Shown: positions 23,550 through 35,096, counted from the first letter of the stretch. The stretch is 64,000 nucleotides of DNA from Hetaerina americana (GCA_022747635.1 JAKTNV010000011.1:21193005-21257004), one strand, 5' to 3'. A program made the numbers and translations. The notes: a model not told the origin generated them from the letters alone.

Positions 23550-24395
23550 CTGTAAGCTACCGATAGGGTGTGTGGCAAGGGATCAATACACACCAAATTA
23601 TATTTACCCGAATATGACTCTACCACGGTCGGAAAATGTTACTCTGATCACCTATTGTTCGTGGAAAAGATGACATCTTAAATGTATCTGTTCTACACTT
23701 AATCTCTCTTTTTTTATTTTATCTCTCTAATTTTACTAATATAATCTTTCCTACCGTAGCACGATGGGGGTAATAATACATTTCCAACATCACTGCTTAA
23801 GAGACGTCCTTCCAATTTATGCAAGAGCTTCAATCTGTAATTTATCCTTCGCTCCGTGATTGATTCTCAGCCTAGCTGCTCTAATATTTTGGATACGCTA
23901 CTAAGTTTATCATAACAAAGTTTTAAAAATTTAGCTCCTCTACACTACACGCAATACAATTCAGCAATTAATCCAACTTTAAGAGGATCCCATTTGCTTG
24001 CAACATATTCTAAATGAGACCTAACCAGCGACAGATAACATTTCTCTTTCACCTTTTCATCAATTTAACCTAGTACTCTTCTAAAAAAATCCTAATTATT
24101 TATTATCTTTTCCACATATTTCCCGCATGTGTTTCACCAGGATCGTGAGTGATGACAGAGTCCTTGTAGCCCCCTTCTTTAAACTAGTAAATTTGTCTTT
24201 TAGGCTTCTTATTTGAGACCCCTTGTAGCAAAAACTTAGTATTTATTACCCTGGGGCTACTGATTCCTTTAAAAATTTCTACATATAAGATCTCCTTAGG
24301 AATATTCGTCGCTAACAAATGGAGAATATAATCGACCCTGGTTGGTTAAGTGAAAAGTTGATGCAATGACTTCAATGTAAAATAATTCAATGGCG
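23550..24395 (-). pseudogene. LINE-B 3' half remnant
   Basis: The left edge carries the LINE-B 3' signature in reverse (ACCGATAGGGTGTGTGGCAA). Further right is the reverse complement of the post-RT region (GCTCCGTGATTGATTCTCAG and CTGCTCTAATATTTTGGATA). It aligns closely with the copies at 60162-60985 and 20150-20945. No open frame of useful length remains. Confidence 0.8.
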
Positions 24396-24539
24396 ATTCG
24401 CAGATATCTTTGTCCTTACCTCCCATTTTAAAACTATATGTCCTCTAGTCAATAGATGGGATATTGAAATCTCCACGGATTATAAGGCCGTGATGGTGGC
24501 GTTGGGATAAGAACCCTTTGATTTACTGATTTAATTCTA

Positions 24540-25060
24540 GTATCACCCCCCCCCCAATTGACTAATATTCCCATCTCCAGATTTTTTGATGCCTTTTTTT
24601 CACCATTTCCTCCTCCTCGTATACTTTTAACGACAAGGGTGATAATGGACAACCCTGCTTTACTCCTCATCGTAACACTGCCCATTCTGACTCATCATCC
24701 GCCACACTCAACTGAGCGTGTGAAATGTAAAAAGGTTACGGATAAGTCTCTAATCGCTCCAATCGACTCCTATTTTCTGCTAGAGATTCATTAAATCTAC
24801 AAAATTGACTCTTTCGAGCGCCTTTTTAAAATCTACGAACAAGACAAGTACATCGAGATTGTATTCTATTTTCCTCTTTATAAGTGACTACATTACTGCT
24901 TAACATCGCGAGTGTCACTACCCTTTGAACTTCCCAACATTGATTATCCGGACTCTCCATCCTCCACTTGCATCTGTGCAGTGTGAGACATGTACAGGTT
25001 GCGGATGATTTGTCTATTCTTCCAATCTGGCTCTAAAATTTGTAATTTACTAAGTGTAAA
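24540..25060 (-). pseudogene. Two overlapping LINE-A palm fragments
   Basis: From 24885 leftward, VLVVDFKKALERVNFVDLMN and QKIGVDW are recognisable LINE-A palm sequence, decaying below 24660. A second piece, 25040-24895, again covers the same palm segment (LEPDWKNRQIIRNLYMSHTA, QMQVEDGESG). The same domain therefore occurs twice in tandem, meaning two independent insertions or a local duplication. Both are riddled with stops. Confidence 0.65.
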
Positions 25061-25084
25061 AAAAAACAAAAAAACATTAATGAA

Positions 25085-25200
25085 CCATGAGGTCGATTCA
25101 GTAGGTGATAGGAGAGTTCATTCAATACAAAACTCGACGGCATTTGAAATTCAAACACCTGGGTAGGTGGGCCAGATCCTTTCCCTTATGCGAAATATAA
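25085..25200 (-). repeat. SINE-3 body fragment
   Basis: The plus-strand order AGGTCGATTCAGTAGGTGAT, GAGAGTTCATTCAATACAAA and CCTGGGTAGGTGGGCCAG parallels 16455-16545 of the fuller SINE-3 copy. The tRNA head is absent. Confidence 0.5.
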
Positions 25201-26619
25201 CGTATATGTATGTTTAGGCATGAGTAATTATTTATGCTTAGATTAAAGGGCAATGTTCAAACAGCTCCCGCCATATGTTCTTACTGAGACTTGCGGAGTA
25301 TTGCGTACTTGAAGATGCACAAGATGGCTACTACAAACATGGATCAAGTTCGTGTTAGGTCTATAGCGCACTTGTTCTTTTGTTCTATGCTTGAAAGTCG
25401 GCATTCCAAATGGATTCGCACGCTAGTTGATTACCTTGCGTAATCGACGCTTAGTCTACACGTTCCAACACGATTTAGACTTACCTCAAGCAACCGAACT
25501 CTTGTTGCATGGATTTTGAGAGGGAGATACGGATGAAACTTTCACAAAACTCATATTTTTTTTATCGGAAAATTTTTCCCTTAGCGACAGGAATTACGCG
25601 CGGATAAGTCCAAAATCCTATTGTCCGACCTTGCTCTTTTTTTGCCGAGCCTTCTACGAAGCACAGGGGCTGTAGTCAGTTTGTACTTTCCTGAATCCCT
25701 TGGATTTCCATCCTAATTCTATTTTTTTTCGAATCAACCTCGAATTCAAATCTCCTTAGCCCATCCGGCTGGTCCATTTGATTGAATTTTCTACGAAACG
25801 CCGTTGCCCTTGGGTTGACCTTCATCAAACCCTTGGCGTATCCGTCTTAATTAATTCTCCCTGTGAAACCCTTAAAAATCCCAACCCGTTGTCTAGAGCG
25901 ATCACCTAACCCTTATAGATGGGCGAAGATTCTTTAATAAAGTTCGGGTTCGACTAAATACATGTAGTTCTAGGGAATCATTAAAATCTTTTTTCTTTCG
26001 GCTGCATATGTTTGAACTTAAATAGTATTTTCCGAAGTCAGAAGAGAAGTTTAAAGTTAGGATTAAATAGAGAAGGAAGCAATTTAGCGCAAGAAAAGGA
26101 TGTTATTTTGAAACTTATAACTAAATACTCGTTAGAAACCGTCCCAAACCTACCTTAAACATGAAATGAATAAAATGCAAGAGCTTGCATGAAATGAATA
26201 TATTACTCTTCTCCATTTAATTCTTTTCCTAAGTGACCAAGTTCCCTCGTCGTGCAAAATAAATCTCCTTATCAAAGTTTCCGATAATGTTTTCTTTTTA
26301 CCCCCTTACTCAACGGCCCTTTCAATTCCGTCTTTGTAAACATTTATTTTCATAAGGCAATTCAGCATTTGATGTCCCATATAATTTGACCGTCTCCATT
26401 CAAAATCTTTTGAACGGTAACTCAAACACGGCTTAGCCATCTTACATCTCCTTTATTTAATTAATATTTTTTATTCACTTCGACTCTCATTTCTCAAATT
26501 ACACAATTATTTGTAAAAAAATAAGGATTGGAAGGAAGGAGGAAGGCGAGGGAGTAAAAAATTAGTGAATAATTATTTTATGAAGCTTAATTTTGAACGG
26601 AACGGAAATACAGGTATTG
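25201..26619. other. No gene seen
   Basis: No supported frame or matched repeat. Confidence 0.55.
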
Positions 26620-26662
26620 CCATCTTACTTCAGTGACCTGTACGGTCACTGAAGTTAGATGG
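26620..26662. repeat. 19-bp inverted repeat, 5-base loop
   Basis: CCATCTTACTTCAGTGACC (26620-26638) and its reverse complement with one mismatch (26644-26662) flank the self-complementary spacer TGTAC. It sits at the 5' edge of a LINE-A fragment; the right arm blends into LINE sequence. Confidence 0.85.
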
Positions 26663-26860
26663 TAGACGTAGATTGGAGATTTTTGTTACGTGGAAGAGGG
26701 TAGAAAAGGTGAATTGGGAAATGAAAAGATGAAATACAAGACATATTGGGGGAGGAGAGGGAATTATATGGGAGAAATTAGGGAGGCAAGATGAATTCAG
26801 AGTATTTTGATTGGCGATGAAATGCTGAAGATTATTTATCACATAAAAATTACTGTTTGT
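26663..26860 (+). pseudogene. LINE-A 3' fragment
   Basis: Text such as GTGGAAGAGGGTAGAAAAGG, GGGGGAGGAGAGGGAATTAT and TTTTGATTGGCGATGAAATG follows the LINE-A post-RT C-terminus (compare 15060-15110 and 38460-38530). It is too short and broken to translate continuously. Confidence 0.6.
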
Positions 26861-27486
26861 TTTCACTTTTAACTGACGTACGCGTGAAAAATTATTGGGT
26901 TGTTTTTTTGTCAAGTTACCACCTTCAGTGCGAGAAACTCGAAAACAATGCGACAGAGCCAATTGATGAAACTCTTTAGGGATACGGTAATAATATTCGC
27001 ATTAACATGCATTAGTCCACTAGGAGGTCAGAGTCAGTCACGCGTATGCGTGACATGTGTTCTGTTGGTCCCTTCTAACCCATATTTACCGTTGGCAAAA
27101 TTAGATCACCTGTAATGCTCTCAAATTCGCGGAAAATATGGAGTTTCATGGAAAACAAGCTATTAGTAGCGTCCAAATTTCGTAGTAGAAACCTCAGCTC
27201 CACCTTGTATTGAATTGGAACGTAATGAAGGTACATATCAGGTCACATTTATACTACTATAAAGTTAGGTGGTCACAAGCCATATGGGTACAGAAATAAT
27301 TCTTTTACCGTTGTTGCGTTTGACCGTGTTAATTGTTATTTTGTGGTGTGAGCCGGCTTTAAAATATTTTAATATTTGGGTCTGTGCGATACATTTTCTT
27401 TTCTGATCTCGACTTAAAATAAAACGTACTGAATTGGAAACGATGCATCTTAATTGAAAAAATAAGCTGGGTTTTTTTGTATGATA
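26861..27486. other. No gene seen
   Basis: No supported frame or repeat. Confidence 0.55.
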
Positions 27487-27496
27487 TCGAACGTAT

Positions 27497-27808
27497 GGGG
27501 GATCGAGATGGTACGGGAGCTAACGCACTGGCTTCCCACCCTGAGGGCGTGGGTTCAAATCCCGGCGGTGTTGAATATTTTTCAGAGGTATCTCGATCCC
27601 TACTTGAGGTGCTTTGTGGAGGGCACTTTGAGTGAGTACGCCGTCCGTCGGATGGGACGCTAAACTGCGGACCCCTCAGCGCCTTTCGAAAAGAGTAGGC
27701 TAATGCCGACGCCGGGTTTCTCTCCGGCGTTCATCCTTTCCTGTCCATCCACTATGGCGCAAATGACCTTAGCTGTCGGTCGCCTCCCCTAAAAACTACA
27801 AATACTAC
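27497..27808 (+). repeat. SINE-1, complete, with perfect 10-bp target duplication
   Basis: TCGAACGTAT occurs at 27487-27496 and again at 27809-27818, directly flanking a 312-bp element. The element begins GGGGGATCGAGATGGTACGG and has a tRNA-like head with B box GGTTCAAATCC (about 27552). The body contains GTCCGTCGGATGGGACGCTA and a potential hairpin (GACGCCGG...CCGGCGTT), and the end is AAAAACTACAAATACTAC. A pol III promoter, a length near 300 bp and a clean duplication of this size fit a LINE-mobilised SINE. The intact duplication suggests a fairly recent insertion. A truncated relative is at 5068-5293. Confidence 0.92.
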
Positions 27809-27818
27809 TCGAACGTAT

Positions 27819-28555
27819 CAATTCAGTCAAACGAATTAGGCCGTATGATTTATCAACATCGTTAGAATTAATATCATCGCATCATAAATACAAAATCATT
27901 TTCATACATATAGCAATGGATAGATTGCAAAAAACAGATCGATACATAGTTGTATCAAAAAATTATGGATAAAGGACCGTACCGTGTGCCTTCAAATATC
28001 TTGGTCCCATTATTCAAGGCTACAAATCAATTTACGATTCATAATTCATTAACAATCACACAAACACGTTTATAACGACATTAATCCCTTTCATACTCTT
28101 ATAGCGGCAAAATTTCACTGGACATATGATTTCAGAATGATTTGTGGCCAATGTTCGTCCGTTATCAGGGGGATTTTTAAATTGATGCACAGATTTGACA
28201 AACGGGAACATGATGGAATTAAAGCATTTGCGTATGTCTGTGTTCTCACATTTGTCAGCATCGAAGCTTTTTTGAAATCGGCAAGTTTTCTCTGAGTAGC
28301 TGGCAAAGATGACTGAAGGATATATTGTATTGTGTCTGTCGGTGAGGGTAGTTAACGCTTTGATGTCTACTATTATGGAAACAACACAAAATCACTATTA
28401 GAAAATTGGCGTGGAAGCTTATAATGGAGATAACTGGACGGATTATGAATCCATATTGCATAGAAATTACGCAGCTTTCCATGTGGTGGATGAGTGAAAA
28501 AAATTAGTTATTTTTAAAATGTATGTGTGTGTATATATATATCGTCATCGGTATT
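27819..28555. other. No gene seen
   Basis: No supported frame or matched repeat. Confidence 0.55.
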
Positions 28556-28990
28556 TCAGTCTAAGATTGGTTTACTGTAGCTGCTGTATTCTACTCTTAT
28601 TAGAATACAAGGCAAGGTAACATATTCTAAGGAGAATTATGTGGTGGTTTCCCGTTGCCTTCCACATCGCAGTACTGCGGCTTTTGTCGTGCACTTCACT
28701 CTCTCCCGCAGCTGTGGCACCTGATCCCGAGCCGACCCACTCGGTCTGAGCCACCAGTGCCCGATGGTGGAACTGCTACCTTTCACCATGGGGTCAGGGT
28801 AGGTTTTTAGTGGGAATCCATTTTTGTCGTTTTCTCGTTCCGAAATACCATTATTGTATTTTTCCTGTCAATGTGTGGTTGTCTCGTTCCGAAAAACCAT
28901 TAAAAATTTTTTTCTAAGCTGTAAAATGCTTGCTGGTCACGGGATTTGAACCGGCGAGCTCTGGTATGGTTTCTGGACCTATGGTTTATA
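28556..28990 (-). repeat. Unclassified repeat with tRNA-like B box
   Basis: Read leftward, a B box (GGTTCAAATCC near 28950) with tRNA-like 3' flank is followed further on by GGTGGCTCAGACCGAGTGGG and GTGGAAGGCAACGGGAAACC. The latter block looks like a dispersed arthropod repeat, but I cannot name it. Whether this is one element or a SINE next to another repeat is unclear. Confidence 0.4.
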
Positions 28991-28999
28991 TTAATATCC

Positions 29000-30055
29000 A
29001 ACTTCATTTCTTACCTTCCTTTACAACCCTCTTCCATCCTCTCTAACCATAACAAGCACTTTTTTCTTTTCCTTATTTCTGTTCATTTTATCTTTTCCAT
29101 CCTCACATTCAAACTTTAATCCCTCCGATCTATATTTAACTTACTTCAATCACCAAGTTTTCCCACCTTGCGGACGAAACTAAATATCAATGTTTTTACA
29201 AGTTTTACCCAACTGATGTGGAGTCTACCCCGCACATACTCTAGTGGTAATTTGCAGCGTACCATGGGTGTATGCATGAAGTATCTTTACTCGACGTCCC
29301 TGTCACCAATTCTCTCCTCTTTGTGAAAGCTTCTTAGCCTAACGAAATGATTTTCCTTATGTTCCTACTACTTTTACCATTTTGGTCTGAAACACTTCTA
29401 AGATATGTAAAGTGTTTCACCTGCTCTGATTTTTGTCCTTATATTCAAATGACCAACTTAGATTTTCTCTTTCTGAAAAACCGTACAACCGTTGTTTTAT
29501 TTATATGGATTCTCATCCCATATCTAACGCTCTGAATTTCAAATTCACTCAGCAAAGCTTGCAACCCCTTCGCTTACTGACTAAGCAAAGGTTGATCATC
29601 CACAAGCATAATTTTTTTCATTAACCCTCCACCGATTTTTATTCCCATTTCCAGTTCTTCCTATGCCTCGTTCACCATTTATCCCTCGCAAACGTTAAAA
29701 ATCACTGGTGATAATAGACTTAAATCTTATTCTCCTGCCTAGCAATATCCATCCCGACCCTACACTTTCACCTAAACAGTCTGAGGCATACACAGGCTAC
29801 AGATTAATCTCTCATCCCTCCGATCTACCTCTATTTTCTGTTATAAATTCATTATTTTTGACCAATAAACCCCATTTAATGCCTTCTCGAAATCTACTAA
29901 ACAGAAAAATAAAACCTACTTTCGTTCCATGTTCTTCTCAATCAGTGGTCACAATATTGAAATAGCATCATGAGAGCCGCTCGACTTTTGAAACCAACCC
30001 TCTAATCCTGAAGTAATCATATGTTATGATTAGTTACATCATCAAACATCTGGAT
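29000..30055 (-). pseudogene. LINE-A, RT palm to 3' region, broken
   Basis: Read leftward from 30055, degraded palm sequence appears (VDFEKALNGVYW, a QKIEVD block, RDERLICSLCMPQTV), then MKK, LVDDQPLLSQ where the family has FADDQAL, and AKGLQALLSEFEIQ, RYGMRIHINKTTVV. The lower part (29000-29345) matches the post-RT C-terminus. Stops and frameshifts are scattered through it. A LINE-B-type 3' fragment (29212-29280) interrupts it. This copy spans more of the family than most, from the first catalytic block to near the end. Confidence 0.75.
29212..29280 (+). repeat. LINE-B 3' end fragment inside LINE-A
   Basis: TCTACCCCGCACATACTCTA and GTGGTAATTTGCAGCGTACC correspond to the LINE-B 3' signature (CACCCCCTGCCACACACCCT, AGCGGTGGCTTCCAGGGTAC). 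LINE-A sequence continues on both sides (TTTTTACAAG before, CTCGACGTCCCTGTCACCAA after). Confidence 0.5.
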
Positions 30056-30705
30056 AAGCTCTTTAACCATATGATCATAAAAGCTTAAGTGAAGGGTAGA
30101 GACGAATATTATCGCCAAATGATGCATAATTTTGTCATGGTGTGGCCACATTGCACTAGTATAATAAGTCCATGTTCCAATAGTATCAATAATGAACTTT
30201 GCCCTCGTTTTATGTGATCATAACCTTATTTAAGTCCAGATATCACAATTTACGGTAAAGGCCATCACTGATGACTAAAATTCTACGGTGGGCGGCCAAT
30301 TAATGAGTAAATGAAGGAAAAAAGTCATACATTAAATTTAAAAATTTTAACTATAATGGTGGGAAATTTTGTAATTGTCCTATTAGGATTCAAAATGTGT
30401 ATTAGGACAATGTGCTCTTAATTCATAATTTCTTTATAATTACCCAAATCTATGAAATAAACTAGGACCTATACTATTTTCAGGTTACTTCATCAGCCAA
30501 TTTTCATCTTTACTGCAAAAATGAGCAAAGAAAAATAATTGTGGACTTCGGACAGCAAATGCTATAATATCATTGGTTGTTGATCATGAAAGAGAAATTT
30601 TAAAGAAATCTGTTGCTTCTTTGTTGCGCCCAACGTTTTCAACCCTTACATTTATTATTGTGTGATATGAAACACGGCATTATAATTGTGTATGATAAGA
30701 CACGC

Positions 30706-30757
<52 letters not shown>

Positions 30758-31692
30758 CATAATTAATTAAGAGAAAAGGTATATCCTTAAAAGTTTCCTG
30801 TAACATCTATTAAACTTGTGCAATTTGTAAAATTGGAATTAACCACAAATCAACACTTATTCTCCAAACACTCAAAACCCTAATAGTAAAAATGGTTTAA
30901 GTTTACTTATACCCCTTTATATATTACAATTTTTTCATCATTGAACAATATAAGCAATGTCGTTTATAAGAAATACGTATTTATGGCATATCTGTGGCTA
31001 TTAGCAAAGATAAGTACATTTTGATTTCATACACATAATATCAATAAAACGGCAATGATATTCACTTACTCAACTCATAACTAAGAGCGGTTTGTTTTTA
31101 GCTTCATACGTTATTATGCCATTTGTGGTGACCCAGTGTTTGTAGATAATTGTTTCATTTATGGGGGCCGCTGGGAAAATGGAAATTAACCTCAATTGGT
31201 TCAGTTAAATGGGTTTGCGCGTCATATTTTACAACCAGCTTGGCCGCATTTTACTTTCTGGGACTCTCCACTTCAACAATAAACTTAAAATATTCCTCAT
31301 TCATGTGGTCACGTTTAGGAAAACGATTTGACCCAAAAGTTATAGCTGAAAAAAAATGAATCCCGGTTCCTGGTGCGTCGACTACGGTTTGCGAAGTGGA
31401 GAATTATAATCATTAAAATGGCGATTTAACTTTGGCTCTTGTTAGTGAGTGATCAATGTTGGCAAAGGTCCAAGCAACAAATTCATGTATTTTATTCATG
31501 CCTATTGAAACATATATTGACCTCTAAATTCCTCATATTCGGAACCAAAGTGTTACTGACCTAGTATCAATTTGTCCCGTTCGTCGTTGAGTTTGCACGA
31601 AAGAAAAGGTGAACCTATAATTTTCAACAACTTGAGTATCAAACCACCACAACAGTAAATTCGAGCAAAGAAATCTTTTCTCTCTTTGACGT
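30056..31692. other. No gene seen; contains short tandem units and (TA)n
   Basis: Two imperfect ~30-base units (ATTGTGTGATATGAAACACG and ATTGTGTATGATAAGACACG) lie at about 30655-30712, just before a pure (TA)23 tract at 30711-30756. No coding frame is supported. Confidence 0.6.
30711..30756. repeat. (TA)23 microsatellite
   Basis: Uninterrupted alternating TA of 46 bases. Confidence 0.97.
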
Positions 31693-31890
31693 TACAAATA
31701 TTTATTTATTTATTCAGTATTAGTCCGAAAACCGCGCATTTTGGCCTTTACATCGAACTGTTAACAACGATAACAATGGTCACATTTACAAACACCCAAG
31801 CCCTAGATGGAGGGAAACTCATCCAGGCGGAAATCGAACCCGCGACCCTTGGAGTGGCAGACGAGGACGTTACCCCGCCGCCACTGGGGT
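31693..31890 (-). repeat. SINE-4, tRNA-derived, (AATA)n tail
   Basis: Read leftward from 31890, it begins with an A-box-like CAGTGGCGGCGGGGTAACGT. A B box GGTTCGATTTC follows (about 31835), then a ~120-base body, and it ends in AATAAATAAATAAATA (31693-31711 on the plus strand). A second short copy of the head in the other orientation (GCGCGGTAACGTCCTC, 31895-31910) forms a dyad with it. Confidence 0.65.
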
Positions 31891-32125
31891 CGGCGCGGTA
31901 ACGTCCTCATATCACAAAAATATATTTCTACCTTACATTATCTGTGTTAAAACTATTTTTAACCCTTGAGAATATTAAAGTAACTCATTCTTTGGCTATG
32001 AAAAACTTTCTGCTTCCGTTTGCAACATCAAAAACGTACTTTTTTCCTCCTATCTTGCTTTCACGTGGTGTTGGCGGCTTTATTCCCTCTATATCACCGT
32101 ATTCAACGCTAGATTGTGTGTAAAT

Positions 32126-32150
32126 GTATATATGTATATATATGCATATA

Positions 32151-32214
<64 letters not shown>
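32126..32214. repeat. (TA)n microsatellite
   Basis: About 89 bases of TA with a few TATG interruptions on the left. A SINE-5-like sequence starts within about ten bases of its right end. Confidence 0.95.
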
Positions 32215-32217
<3 letters not shown>

Positions 32218-32221
32218 TTTT

Positions 32222-32385
32222 AGAAAAATATGAACGTGATAGTTCTGGGGTAGAGCGTAGGGCTACTGACCGGGGGACCCAGGTCAGACTACCGGGTACG
32301 CCTCTGTGCACCCTCGGCTACACCCTATCTGTGTGATTTTCCGATCACCAGGACTTACTAGAAAACCATAGGCGGTACAGTAAAA
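32222..32385 (+). repeat. SINE-5-like, tRNA-derived
   Basis: GGTAGAGCGTAGGGCTACTG resembles an A-box-containing tRNA 5' half. GACCCAGGTCAGACTACCGG resembles a degraded B box with T-arm, and a ~100-base body follows. The copy lies between a (TA)n tract and the mariner element that starts at 32395. I found no second copy in the window, so the SINE assignment rests on the tRNA-like head only. Confidence 0.45.
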
Positions 32386-32394
32386 GTATATATA

Positions 32395-33147
32395 CGAGGG
32401 TCATCCGGAAAGTAGTACCCGTTCGTGAAATAAAGACACAAAAGTAAATATTAACAAACATAAAAAATTTTATTTGAAAGAGGATACTTTAAACTACTTC
32501 TCAACATAATCTCCAAGCAAATTAAGGCATTTGTCATAACGTGTGACAAGTTTCTGTATTCCTGCTGCATAGTCCTTCGCCGCCAGCTCATTGAGATACG
32601 CGAGGGACCCATCTTGCACAAATTTTTGCATAATGCAGATGGTGTTTAACAATTTCATGAACAATTGTTCGAGAAACATTGGGAAAATGCTCACAGATGT
32701 CATCAATTGTGACGCGCCGATCGTTCCTCACGAATTCGTCAACTGAGCTCACCAGTTGGTCTGTAATGACAGACGGTCTCCCCGAACGCTCATCGTCGTG
32801 TGTGTTCCCCCTCCCCATGTTGAAGTTGCGACACCACCGCCGAACAGACGACTCGTCCATTACATTGTCTCCATACACCTCCTTTAATTGGCGATGAATA
32901 TCACATGGGCGAACGTTTCTTGCATTGAGGAATTTAATCACTGCCCTCACTTCACAACTGGCGGCGTTCTCAATTTTTTTAAACATTGTAAACAATCACA
33001 GAAACAACACAGGCAATGCTAGCGTCACGCAACTTGGCTCAGAGAAGGCAGACAAGCCACTGAAGCTATCTGACCTCGTCCAGCGGCTACTCGCGTCGTC
33101 AGCACTTCATGCGGCACGAACGGGTACTACTTTCCGGATGACCCTCG
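32395..33147 (-). mobile_element. Mariner-C, internally deleted, perfect 33-bp ITRs
   Basis: The two termini are perfect inverted repeats of 33 bases starting CGAGGGTCATCCGGAAAGTA, each flanked by TA (32393-32394 and 33148-33149). The right flank is a (TA)n microsatellite. Inside, read leftward from 32986, is an intact N-terminal part (MFKKIENAASCEVRAVIKFL, and GRPSVITDQLVSSVDEFV), up to KICARWVPR. It then jumps, out of frame, to the C-terminal end (YDKCLNLLGDYVEK, finishing at about 32494). The whole D,D(34)D catalytic core is deleted. The remaining DNA-binding domain could in principle still bind the ITRs; this is inference. The perfect ITRs suggest low age. Confidence 0.92.
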
Positions 33148-33148
33148 T

Positions 33149-33182
33149 ACATATATATATATGTGTGTGGATGTGTATGTGT

Positions 33183-33233
<51 letters not shown>

Positions 33234-33235
33234 CA
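33149..33235. repeat. (TA)n/(TG)n microsatellite
   Basis: Alternating TA with an internal GTGTGTGGATGTGTATGTGT segment, immediately right of the mariner-C insertion. Confidence 0.95.
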
Positions 33236-33399
33236 TATGTATCGAAAGAGTTATTTTGAGAAAATATTACTTTGTCTTGCTCCTTTATAAGGCAACGGAA
33301 CAATTCCCCAGTGAAAATATTTATCGAAAAGCAATGGGTAATTTCCCTATCCCTCTACCAGAGTATTTCCAACGCGTAGGCGATTTTTAAAGATTTCAC

Positions 33400-33960
33400 C
33401 GTGCCCCTGTAGAAGGAGGAGGGAAGAAAGGGAGGTGGGGGGAGAATTGAGGGTAAGGGTAATGACGCCAGTGGGGGGGGGGAGTTCGGACCATGGGGAG
33501 GGTTGTAGGGAGAGAAAGAGATGGGGATGAAAGAGGGGCAGGGTTAAGGGGAGAGGAGGAGGGAGATAGGATTGGGTTGTTCCGACGACCGTCGGCTGCC
33601 AAGGGAGACACAGGGAATGGACCTGAAATCGAATCTCTCATGCCATTCGTCTCACTCCTCCACGTTCCCTTTATCGCGGGAGAAGTCAGTCAGGGCCCAC
33701 CTGCAACCTGGACTCACTTTCTTATTTTCCCCTTGCTATGACCCACCCCTTTCTCTCACTCCCGAGACAACCTCCCCTGCTCCCCTCTTTTCCTTATTCT
33801 TTTTTCCCTCTTTTTTCCTTCTCCTATCCTGCCATTCCCCTTGCCACTCACCCCCTCCATTCCTTTCCCCAATAAACTCCCACCTCGACCCTTTCCAATA
33901 ATTGAAGCCTTCTCCTCCCTTTTAACGTTTTCTAACCCCCTTCTCCACTCCCACCCCCCT
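33400..33960. other. Purine-rich block followed by pyrimidine-rich block
   Basis: From 33410 to 33575 the plus strand is almost all G and A, including a run of ten G at about 33473. From 33730 to 33960 it is almost all C and T. Such strand asymmetry generates long open frames by chance (33396-33641, 33493-33741, 33572-33901), which I do not call genes. Confidence 0.6.
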
Positions 33961-35096
33961 CAACTTTAGGCTTTCTCTCTTTAATTATTTTTTGATGTAA
34001 CGATGAGAAAAAGCTCGATGCAGCTCGGGTTGTAAATGCCGCTTGGACTAATTTTAAAGTGGGAATTGGATGGGAATCTTAGCGGGGTGTATCGGTCGAA
34101 GAACACCGGCGAAGGGTGAGAGAAGATCGAGGGAATGGAGGTCTTCTCTCGGTGATAAATTCAATGCGCCGTTACTCTTAGAATCCTGTGACAATGCGAG
34201 TGAGGTACTTTCTCTTGTGGACACCGTAATTTGATTTCCACCACTGATAGGCATTACCCTTGATTACAATTTCTGTGGGGTTCCTCTACTACTATCGGTG
34301 TTAATTCCGTGTTTCTTGATAAAGATTTATGGGATGACTTTTTTTCAATTTTGAGAAACACAGTAGTTGGTACCCTCGTTTGTGGTTTTCTCCTTATTTT
34401 GTCGCTATTTTAAGGGCACACGTTTCCACATTGATGAGTAAATTGTTGGTTCTTTGTCTCACACTTCTCACACATACTTTGAACGCGCGAATGCAAGAAT
34501 CCCGATTCTGTTATTTTTGTCAAAAAGTGTGATTTATTTTACCTTGGTATCCTGAACACGCACCAAAGATTCGCTCTTACCCATATTGTGATAAGAAGCT
34601 TCTGGATACTGTGGTTCAATGTACGTAATGCGAAACCAGAAACCACGCCATAGGTTTGTGTACTAGGAACCGAGATTTCACTACTCAGGTCTTAAATATA
34701 GGTCTCATTAATTTTTTAACTCGATAGATTTTTTATTTTCTGACTATGTCCTATCCTATGAAGTGTGTTTTAGATAACGTGGTTCAGGAAACAAATTTGG
34801 GTTCCTTGGGATCACGGGGTCAGAATCCAATTCAAAAGTGCTGGTTTAAAGAAACGTGATCACTTTACACACGCCAATTATGTGGGTTTTGTTCTCATGG
34901 TAAATGTACGCGCACTTGAAATATAATAAAATGTAATGGGGGTTCAAAAGATTATCAGAAATTGTGGCATTTTTTGTCACGGTTCCCTAACCCACGATGC
35001 AAATTTAGGTTATACTGGTAGGAACCACGGTTAACAGACATAAAACAAGAAAAAAACTACAAATGCGGCCTCAGAAAAGAGATTTTGACAACTCTT
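33961..35096. other. No gene seen
   Basis: No supported frame or matched repeat. Confidence 0.55.
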
